Positions 43,901 through 50,094 of a DNA stretch of 64,000 nt are shown in pieces. Source of the DNA: Haloferula rosea. GTDB lineage: Bacteria; Verrucomicrobiota; Verrucomicrobiia; Verrucomicrobiales; Akkermansiaceae. The DNA is taken from assembly GCF_016595525.1 (NCBI RefSeq), contig NZ_JAENII010000002.1:62001-126000 (forward strand). Reading direction: 5' to 3'. Below the pieces are notes generated by a model that saw nothing but the letters and a program-made list of their open reading frames with translations, did no database searches and was not told the origin of the DNA. The translations under genes were made by a program, and so were the position numbers. Each line of letters begins with the position of its first letter. Within the stretch, counting starts at the first letter, position 1.

Positions 43901-45956
43901 TGACCACGAAGAGGTCGGTTGAGACCGGGCGGCGAGGATCGCTGGGCATCCGGTATTCGTAATCGGGGAGGGGTCTTGCGCTGATCGGGTTGTGATCGAT
44001 TAGCACAGGAAAGGGTGACCGATTTACAATCCGAGAAGGTCCTGCGAAACGATTTCCAAGAATGGACGCGCCACGCACCCCATCTCGCAGTTCCAAGTGA
44101 ATCGGTGAGGTCCCGGCGAAATCCGAGTCGATCAGAGAGAGGTAGCCTCCACTCAGTCGGATGGGACCCTTCTGGATGTCACAGCTCATCAGGGAGACTC
44201 TTGCTTCGCCATCGCTACGGATCGCCACCACGTTCGCATCAATGCTGCAGGTATGGAAGGAGTTGGCCTCCGAGGCCCCGGAGGCGATGTGGATGCCAAT
44301 CTCGGCATCGGTGATGGAGAATCGCGTGAACTGATAGCCGGCGTAGGCGCTGGCCTCGACGAAAACCCCGGTTCGGCAACCTGCGAGATCGAAGCCGTAG
44401 GACTGGCCGTTCGGGAAGTGGCCGTCATGCCGACCGGGTCGAAGCGCAAGCCCGATGTGATACCCTTCGATCCTGACGTAGCACGAGTAGGACCAGTCAA
44501 TGCGGCGAACGATGATGCCGGTGGCCTCATCAAGAAGCCACGCCTCATGCTCGCCCGAAGCAGGAGCTCCAGGCAGGCCGGATCCGGCCCAGAAGTCAGG
44601 TGAGAAATGGACGGATTCGATGCGGCCGATGTCGGCAAGGCAATCGAACTCCAAACCGGTCTTCAGTGGGGTGCCGTAGATGTGCCGAACGAAGGGGCGT
44701 GCCGTGGTACCGTTGATGAACGTTGTGAATCCAAACCAGGAGTTGAGTAGCGTGATGTTCTCGATCGTGGCGCCGCCGCCGTTTCCGAGGGTAGGAGGGT
44801 AGGGTTGCGGGTTTCCTGAGACCTGTTCCGGATACCAGATGGTGATTCCGCGGACGCCCGCACTGTTGTTGAGTTTGATGAACGGAGGGGCGTTCTCGTC
44901 GCCACGCCCAGCGTAGGCATTCAGCACGGTACCCACCACTGCATCACCCGCTATCGGAGTTTTCCAATCCCCTCGGAGTGTCACCCCTTGAGGGATGACG
45001 AGATTGCCATCCAGCCGGTAGTGCCCTGCCGGGAGGAATAGCGCTCCTCCTCCAAGATTTCCCAGCATGGTCAGGGCGTCCTGAATGAGTTGGGTGACAT
45101 CAGTCACGCCATCGGCCACGATGCCGAAGTCGTTGACTGCATCGAAGGGAGTGATGACCCAGTCGGTCGTCGGATGGATGGTACTTACGACTCTCCATTG
45201 TGCGGGGATCGGCGTTGCAATTGCCCGGATCGTGGTCATGCCCGGATGACTGACATCGTAATCGTAAATTGGGGTGCCGCTTCCGCCGTATCCCGTGATT
45301 TTTCCTGCGGAGATGTAGTCGAGGATGGCAGTTGAACGATCACCCTGAATGACAATCGAGCCTTCGGCGATATCGACAACCGAGGTTCCGCTGAGCGAGC
45401 GTGTGGGATGGAGTTGGTCGAGCTTGAGTTGGCCTCCGTTCTCGATGGTGATCGTGCCTGTGCCTCCTTCCCAGCCGAGGCCCAACTGACCGGATACTTC
45501 GACGGTTCCTCCGTCGATGTGCAGCGTCCCGTTCGCTCCGGAGTTGAATCCGATCCACAAGTGGTCGGCGAAGACTGCGGTTCCGCCGCCTTGAACGACC
45601 AGTCGGCTGCCCGCCTGACTGTAGCCGATGGCGGACCAAACGTCTCCGGTGGTCAGCGTGCCACCATCAAGAACGTGCAATTCGCTTCCAGAACCGTCGA
45701 CGTCCATGACAAGGTGATGGATGTCTTGGAGAGCGTTGATCTCGCAGGTCGCTGCATTGCCGACGTTGAATACCCCTTTGGTTTCAGCAGGAGGGGAATC
45801 CGCAGGGATCCCGTTTGTCCAGTTGCCAACGTCTGCCCAATCTCCGGTGTCGGGAGCAACGACAGGAGGTGCGTTTGCCGCTGGGTTCCAGACAGTGTCA
45901 GCGAAGGATGAGCCGGCAAGAATCAGCAGTGAAATGGAGCAGGAGCGGATATTCAT
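40956..45956 (-). CDS. Giant exported double pectate-lyase-like beta-helix protein
   Basis: A 1666-aa protein with a signal peptide (about 1-20, Ser-Ser-Phe-Ala-Asp). Two pectate-lyase-superfamily (Pectate_lyase_3/GH28-like) beta-helix modules stand in tandem. The first starts with Phe-Gly-Ile-Val-Ala-Asp-Gly-Val-Thr-Asp and the second with Tyr-Gln-Ala-Val-Gly-Asp-Gly-Ile-Ala-Asp-Asp, each followed by Gly-Gly-Gly...Leu/Val-Pro-x-Gly-x-Tyr-Arg. N- and C-terminal beta-repeat regions flank them and are copies of each other (Asp-His-Leu-Trp-Ile-Gly-Phe, Gly-Gln-Leu-Gly-Leu-Gly-Trp, Ala-Gly-Lys-Ile-Thr-Gly-Tyr-Gly). A short His-Asp-Lys-Asp-Gly-Arg-Ser-Asn dockerin-like stretch precedes the last 90 residues. 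Probably a surface polysaccharide lyase or binder; the active site is not identified. Confidence 0.85.
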   Translation of the reverse strand: MNIRSCSISLLILAGSSFADTVWNPAANAPPVVAPDTGDWADVGNWTNGIPADSPPAETKGVFNVGNAATCEINALQDIHHLVMDVDGSGSELHVLDGGTLTTGDVWSAIGYSQAGSRLVVQGGGTAVFADHLWIGFNSGANGTLHIDGGTVEVSGQLGLGWEGGTGTITIENGGQLKLDQLHPTRSLSGTSVVDIAEGSIVIQGDRSTAILDYISAGKITGYGGSGTPIYDYDVSHPGMTTIRAIATPIPAQWRVVSTIHPTTDWVITPFDAVNDFGIVADGVTDVTQLIQDALTMLGNLGGGALFLPAGHYRLDGNLVIPQGVTLRGDWKTPIAGDAVVGTVLNAYAGRGDENAPPFIKLNNSAGVRGITIWYPEQVSGNPQPYPPTLGNGGGATIENITLLNSWFGFTTFINGTTARPFVRHIYGTPLKTGLEFDCLADIGRIESVHFSPDFWAGSGLPGAPASGEHEAWLLDEATGIIVRRIDWSYSCYVRIEGYHIGLALRPGRHDGHFPNGQSYGFDLAGCRTGVFVEASAYAGYQFTRFSITDAEIGIHIASGASEANSFHTCSIDANVVAIRSDGEARVSLMSCDIQKGPIRLSGGYLSLIDSDFAGTSPIHLELRDGVRGASILGNRFAGPSRIVNRSPFPVLIDHNPISARPLPDYEYRMPSDPRRPVSTDLFVVTDLPYQAVGDGIADDAPAFQAALTAAANQGGGTVFVPGGTYRMNSPLVIPGGVELRGVFDLPHDTKVKGSLLNIHSGYDNADGTPFIQLEGGSGLRGISFHYPDQIHDENDAVNYGKVPYPYLLRGLGPDIHVLNLSATIPYQLLDLATHRCDRHYIDYIFSTALKTGIHVGNGTTDGQIHNCQLNPSAYTHAGNYYESIPFDTADDIHEILWRDATPYLFGDMTGQVLHQNFVFGGARGFHLVAEGTGGPSGHCLGMGVDQCTIAMLIEQVGGSDLAPINSQIVTVNATAGRYLETGTSLDRPFTMFSLAGWGSHQFSSVLRDGDVELQLFHIAPGGQAGTFKLQDDASLTNIGGNLRNHLPNGRPYLIIDPSASATFTGNIINTVPGQMPANTSNVTSIANLRIDEAPSGTDTIWTNAEGNDDWNSDGNWTNQHPDGTVSAVVNDQSSTPPVIHPETSATSRNLNIGTTAIATSPLLIDGGSLNTVEWIILGDDANHAGTLDINDGQATCGGDLFVGYDGQGFFRVNGGNTNIVGSLVIAPFPGSTGTVILSAGSLSATALSMSEGGSLDLTDGLLILDGDHRELLTHYIEEGWLTTHAGTALPSFDFDITNAGKTTITGTPPEPTATVWNATGAEAWGVDTHWTGNVAPIDQAQHLKVVFNVEGAAACTLDAPATVAQLVAGDNGTLNGNLLTLASGAHLVAGLDPYGQTRWTAVGYNRDATVKVTSGATLSVEDHLWIGFHNPSNGSLEIEGGTVTVAGQLGLGWIDGTGSVRISDGGTLMLSDLHPTASIKGASVIDIEVGSMTLPGDRTIDINNYVTAGKITGYGSTGTVFVEYDLESNITKVTATPPTTGYEVWADTWGADIGTSDHDHDKDGRSNFYEYAFNGDPTDASNRGIAPGISTTSPLTLSHLIRKGDPLLIYQIEASHDLTDGSWQETNLTQIDLEPHDIYYDQIIFELPAATGARFFRLTVAYPDP

Positions 45957-46014
45957 GATCGGGAGTCGCCGTGGCCGGGGCAACGATGGAGGGCGCGAGG
46001 CGGAAGGGTTGCCC

Positions 46015-47214
46015 TCAGGGATGTGGAGTGAGTTCGCTGAGCGAAATCCGGTGGGTTTCCTCGAGCTTCTCTTCGGCGAAGAACCGCGCGGTCAGAGTCG
46101 GGTCGGCAGAGGTCGTATCCACGTCGATCATTGCCCATGGGCGGATTGGGTTGCGTGCAACACCAGAAGAGGTGATCTGGGTGACCGGATAGCCCATTCC
46201 ATGGTCCTGTTGTTTGAATTCGTTGCGATGGATGTCGCCGGAGTGGAAGACAACCCCGGGAATCCGGTTCTGGTTGATGTAGCGGCTGATGACCTTGATT
46301 TCATCTGGGTAGCGTGAACCCATGATGTCGTAGCCGTTGACCACCACTTTGAAAGTGGCCTTCGATTTCTTCAGTCCTGACAGCAGCCAGTTGCGCTGTG
46401 CTTCACCGAACTGGGTCTTGCCCTTTGGTTTCGGGGTATGTTCGTCGTCGCGATGGTAGCGGTCGTCCATCACGAAGAACTGCACATCGCCCCACTCGAA
46501 GCTGTAGAAAACTCCTGGGATCTCCTTGGTGCCGTAGGTGGGGTTGGCCCAAAGATCCTTGAACGCCCTGAGTGACTCTTCCTTCCCGGGGGTGAGCCTG
46601 TGAGAGTCGTTCGGGCCGTAGTCATGATCGTCCCAGGTCGCATAGGTCGGAACGTTGGCGATCAGTGAAGCGAAGTTCGCGATACGACGCTGCTGGAAGT
46701 GGTGGTCGCGAATGATGTGATACTTGGTGCTGTCGGAATAAGTGTTGTCACCCGCCATGATGTGGAAGGCCGGCTTCTGGCGGATGGCCTCATCCCATGC
46801 TGGCTGTTGAGGGAAGCCCTTGGCGTCCATGCAAGACGTCAAGAGGTAGCTGAATGATTGGGGGCTTGAGGGCCGAGGAGCTGTCGTGAAACTTCCTTCG
46901 GAAGGCTCTCCACCGGCCGGACGCATCGTGTATTGGTATTGGGTCGATGCGTTCAGTCCCGTGATCTCGTGGCGGTACACGGCGGAGCCTGCACGGACCG
47001 GACGGGCGATCGTTTTCTCGGCTGCCACTGAGTCCGAGGTGGCTGGCCAATAGGAAAGTTCGCAGGAATCAGCCTCCGAATCATAGGCCCAGAGCAGGCA
47101 GCCGGTTGAGGTGGTGTGGCCCACCATGGGGCCTGACTCGAATGATGAGGCTTGCTGGGTCAGGGCAGCGCTCGTCGTAGCCAGAACGATGCGAAACGTG
47201 ATGAAGCGGAGCAT
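46015..47214 (-). CDS. Exported PhoD-type alkaline phosphatase/phosphodiesterase
   Basis: A 399-aa metallophosphoesterase of the PhoD family, with a leader of about 24 residues. An N-terminal fibronectin-like domain (Gly-Pro-Met-Val-Gly-His-Thr-Thr-x-Thr) precedes the catalytic domain. Metal-ligand motifs are Met-Ala-Gly-Asp-Asn-Thr-Tyr, Thr-Trp-Asp-Asp-His-Asp-Tyr-Gly-Pro-Asn-Asp and Val-Val-Phe-His-Ser-Gly-Asp-Ile-His. PhoD releases phosphate from phosphodiesters and monoesters. Within this operon it may clear phosphate decorations of the glycan, or simply gain phosphate. It lies 43 bp after the mannosidase gene. Confidence 0.91.
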   Translation of the reverse strand: MLRFITFRIVLATTSAALTQQASSFESGPMVGHTTSTGCLLWAYDSEADSCELSYWPATSDSVAAEKTIARPVRAGSAVYRHEITGLNASTQYQYTMRPAGGEPSEGSFTTAPRPSSPQSFSYLLTSCMDAKGFPQQPAWDEAIRQKPAFHIMAGDNTYSDSTKYHIIRDHHFQQRRIANFASLIANVPTYATWDDHDYGPNDSHRLTPGKEESLRAFKDLWANPTYGTKEIPGVFYSFEWGDVQFFVMDDRYHRDDEHTPKPKGKTQFGEAQRNWLLSGLKKSKATFKVVVNGYDIMGSRYPDEIKVISRYINQNRIPGVVFHSGDIHRNEFKQQDHGMGYPVTQITSSGVARNPIRPWAMIDVDTTSADPTLTARFFAEEKLEETHRISLSELTPHP

Positions 47215-47257
47215 GGGTTTGCCGATTGGGTTTCGTTCTTTCTCCGTCGCCCGAAGA

Positions 47258-49543
47258 CTAGTCCGGGCTCTCCTCCCAGTTCCGGCCTTCGTCGGCGATG
47301 GTGTCGAGGTGTTTCATGAAGCCGAGGCTTCGGGCATGCGGGATATCCGGAGTCCACAGTCGTCGGGGTGGTGCGTTACCCCATGCAGGACGGTTCATGC
47401 CGACGTAGTGGTCGAACAGGACAGGGGGTTTTGCCTGGTGAGCGGACGAGTGTTCACACCGTGTGGGGTCGAAGGATTCGTCGAACCGGAGGATGAAGTG
47501 AAAGTCGTGCCAACCTTGGTCGGAAAAGCGTCTTGAGAAGGCTGGTTTCAGTTCGGAGTCTCCGGTCCATGCCATCAACGGTGAACGTAGTAGAGTGAAC
47601 TGCCATGTATCGCCGTCGAGTCGGGAGCTGTAGGTATCGGGTGTATGAAGTGATAGGGAAGCCCCTGGCATTTGGACGCTGTCCCAGCCGCAGAATGGCA
47701 TTTCGTCGACGCCGGGCTTGCGGGTAACATGGCCGCCTGCCAGCCCGCTGTTCCAAGTGTTTGGGTAAGCTTGGAGGTGGATGGGGAGTTGCAGCAGCTT
47801 GTGCCGCTCCGAGAAGACGACATGGAGGTTGATGTGAACCTCGGGTTTCCCCTCGTATACGGTTACCGCGATTCGGATCTTGGAGTCACCCAGTGTCTGG
47901 TCGGCAAACATTCGGGCCCGGATCGGTCCCTCGTCTTCAAGTGTCCATTCCAGGTCGGTCAGATTGCCAGCAAGAGCTTCTTCAAATGCCGTATTGTGGA
48001 AGACCCAGGTATCTCCCTGATCTTCGCGCAGCTGAAGGCTTATGCCTTCCTTGCCCAGGAATTCCTTTCCGTTCCATTTCAACGAGCGGATTCCGTTCGG
48101 AGACAACTCGGCCGACAGCTTGCCATTGCTGAGGCAGAGGCCTTGTAGTCTGACCGGATCCACTGGAGGCGGGATCTCCCCTTCGGCGGCATCCAGCAGT
48201 TTCAGGACCCGGGACCCTTTGGCAGAGACCTCCAGCGGCAGGACGGCCCGGTGCATCATGGGGCCGGTGTTCGGTTCCGATGTAATCAATTGGTAGGGGA
48301 CCGGGTTCCCTTCCTCGTCGGCGAACCAACGGGTTCCCCAATCATCGAAATCAATGAACGGTTCGCATTCCACATGGCCGTCGAACGAGTGGTCGGAGCC
48401 GTTTAGGATTACCAGGCGCTGCACGTCCTCGCAAGGTAGGTTCGCGCGTGCATGACGGCGCGAGATGCGGACGATCTCCTCTTCGCCAATAATCCCGGCC
48501 CGGCCCTGCATGTGACGGGTCGAAACGTAGGAGGACGGGACACTTGTGCCGGCCAGAATGTCGTGGAACTGCGTGAATGCGAGATCGTGCCAGGCAGTGT
48601 TGATTCGCTCGATCGAGTCGTGGGTGGATTTGCTGCCGGTGCAGAATGCGTGAGCCAACTCCTCGGCCTGTTCAAGCAACCTCTCAGTGCGGTGTTGAAC
48701 CTGCTTCACATCGTGCATCACGCTGTAGCAACCGGGGAAGGTTTTCTGGAGTTCGTAGTCCACGATGGGAACGAGATCCCTCTTTGCCTCGGCCGCGGAG
48801 TAGAACTCGTCCACAGTGCTGAAGCGGAGTTCGACATCGCCGAATGAGTTCTGATGTTTCAACAGCCATTCAATGTTCGCTTTCGTCGGTCCACCTCCGT
48901 GGTTCCCAAGGCCATAGAACATCATGGTGTGTCCAAGGGCGGGGTCGGCTGCCTTGACGCTAAGATCGATCTGTCCCTCAAGGTCATCACTACGGGTGAC
49001 GTAGGCTGGTGCGATCCGGAATCCCAGGATCTCGGAACCACCGGAACCACGCCATCGAAAGGTCTGGGCCGGCAGCTTGACCTGACTCTCATTCGGACGA
49101 TGAAAGACATATCCGCGATAACCGACGTCGCACAGAATGTCAGGAAGGGTGGCTGGATGGCCAAAGGTGTCGACGTTATAGCCGATTCTCGGGCTCACTC
49201 CGAAACGGTCCTTGAAGTAGCGCTGCCCGAGTTCGATCTGCTTTTTCCACCCTGCTGCTGTCGGGAGGTTGGCATCGGGTTGAATCAGTTGCCCTCCAGC
49301 GATCGACCAGCGCCCGGATTCGATCAGGGCTCGGACCTCGTTGAAGAGCCCGGGATCCAGTTCTTCCACCCATTGGTAGAGCCATGATTCTCCACGTGTG
49401 TAGCGGAACTCGGGATATTCGTGGCAGCGATCGACCGCAGAGCGAAATGTGGCGAGTGCTTCATCTACACCTGCCTGCCAATTCCATAGCCAGATCGGGT
49501 CGAGGTGTGCATTTGCGATAAGGTGGACGACCATTTTGCTCAT
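47258..49543 (-). CDS. GH38 alpha-mannosidase, cytoplasmic
   Basis: A 761-aa family GH38 enzyme that removes alpha-linked mannose from oligosaccharides. The N-terminal catalytic domain has zinc ligands His13 and Asp15 in Asn-Ala-His-Leu-Asp-Pro-Ile-Trp-Leu-Trp. The catalytic nucleophile and third ligand is Asp125 in Tyr-Asn-Val-Asp-Thr-Phe-Gly-His-Pro, and the helical domain carries Gln-Phe-His-Asp-Ile-Leu-Ala-Gly-Thr. No signal peptide is present, so imported oligosaccharides would be cut in the cytoplasm. It is first in the seven-gene minus-strand unit and faces the divergent regulatory region with an operator candidate about 90 bp ahead. Confidence 0.95.
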   Translation of the reverse strand: MSKMVVHLIANAHLDPIWLWNWQAGVDEALATFRSAVDRCHEYPEFRYTRGESWLYQWVEELDPGLFNEVRALIESGRWSIAGGQLIQPDANLPTAAGWKKQIELGQRYFKDRFGVSPRIGYNVDTFGHPATLPDILCDVGYRGYVFHRPNESQVKLPAQTFRWRGSGGSEILGFRIAPAYVTRSDDLEGQIDLSVKAADPALGHTMMFYGLGNHGGGPTKANIEWLLKHQNSFGDVELRFSTVDEFYSAAEAKRDLVPIVDYELQKTFPGCYSVMHDVKQVQHRTERLLEQAEELAHAFCTGSKSTHDSIERINTAWHDLAFTQFHDILAGTSVPSSYVSTRHMQGRAGIIGEEEIVRISRRHARANLPCEDVQRLVILNGSDHSFDGHVECEPFIDFDDWGTRWFADEEGNPVPYQLITSEPNTGPMMHRAVLPLEVSAKGSRVLKLLDAAEGEIPPPVDPVRLQGLCLSNGKLSAELSPNGIRSLKWNGKEFLGKEGISLQLREDQGDTWVFHNTAFEEALAGNLTDLEWTLEDEGPIRARMFADQTLGDSKIRIAVTVYEGKPEVHINLHVVFSERHKLLQLPIHLQAYPNTWNSGLAGGHVTRKPGVDEMPFCGWDSVQMPGASLSLHTPDTYSSRLDGDTWQFTLLRSPLMAWTGDSELKPAFSRRFSDQGWHDFHFILRFDESFDPTRCEHSSAHQAKPPVLFDHYVGMNRPAWGNAPPRRLWTPDIPHARSLGFMKHLDTIADEGRNWEESPD

Positions 49544-49632
49544 ATTTCAGTGGAAAGTCTCTGTGAAAGGTGGCGCTACGCGTTTCTGCGACGGGGGACT
49601 TGGATTGGTGATACAGGTCTTGGAAGGGTGAG

Positions 49633-49643
49633 TAAACGATAAA
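49633..49643. promoter_or_regulatory. LacI-type operator candidate upstream of GH38
   Basis: TAAACGATAAA, an imperfect relative of the AAACG-centred sites at 49878, 50021 and 54205. It ends 90 bp before the GH38 start codon on the opposite strand, a plausible promoter distance for the minus-strand operon. Confidence 0.4.
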
Positions 49644-49877
49644 CCATGTCTTAGCTCAATTCTGAATCGTTGAATCCTGGATCGATTGTCCGGAAGAGAG
49701 GTAGAATTTTGAGTGCAGCGCTTGAGTTGAAGGTGCTATAAAATGCTGGCCATTAGTCGGTCATCTCACTGTTGCTGGTGTCATTGTCAGAGAGGGCGGG
49801 GGATTCCGTTGATGCATCGCGATCCACGTTCTTACTTCCTGTAGTGCAAAAAGAGCTTGGCATGGTGACGGAATGGA

Positions 49878-49890
49878 ATTAAACGATTAC
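49878..49890. promoter_or_regulatory. LacI-type operator candidate
   Basis: ATTAAACGATTAC contains AAACGATTA. The same nine bases occur as the reverse complement inside the site at 54205-54223. It lies mid-way in the divergent region and could serve either unit. Confidence 0.45.
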
Positions 49891-49955
49891 GCAGCGAATG
49901 GAAATCGGTATTTGGATCGTATAGACGCGGTCGTATTCGAGTTCAATTCGCTGCG
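49890..49955. other. Long-range inverted repeat, possible RNA leader structure
   Basis: CGCAGCGAAT (49890-49899) and ATTCGCTGCG (49946-49955) are perfect 10-bp reverse complements around a 46-nt loop. The loop itself contains two CGTAT repeats. It adjoins the operator candidate at 49878. If transcribed with the 956-aa protein gene it would sit about 140 nt before the start codon. Confidence 0.3.
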
Positions 49956-50020
49956 ATAATGCTTTGAGGACCCGGTTTGGGTTGAGCGTGATAGATTGGC
50001 CTCCGAAAGGATTCTCTTGG

Positions 50021-50032
50021 TAAAACGTTTGA
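50021..50032. promoter_or_regulatory. LacI-type operator candidate upstream of the 956-aa surface protein
   Basis: TAAAACGTTTGA, with the perfect central palindrome AAACGTTT (50023-50030). The central CG is typical of LacI-family operators. It ends 62 bp before the ATG at 50095. Confidence 0.5.
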
Positions 50033-50094
50033 CTCATGATTCTGTTTTAATTGAAGCCGCTACGATTGCCTAAACCCCAGAAAGACCAAAACCT

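Larger units (their letters stand above)
49544..50094. promoter_or_regulatory. Divergent regulatory region of the glycan locus
   Basis: A 551-bp region between the divergent GH38 and 956-aa protein genes. It is AT-richer than the flanking genes, and no convincing gene lies in it (a 28-codon frame at 49873-49959 is noted but unproven). It holds three AAACG-centred operator candidates and one long-range inverted repeat, listed separately. Its length is much larger than the 37-68 bp operon gaps nearby, which fits a regulated intergenic region. Confidence 0.6.
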
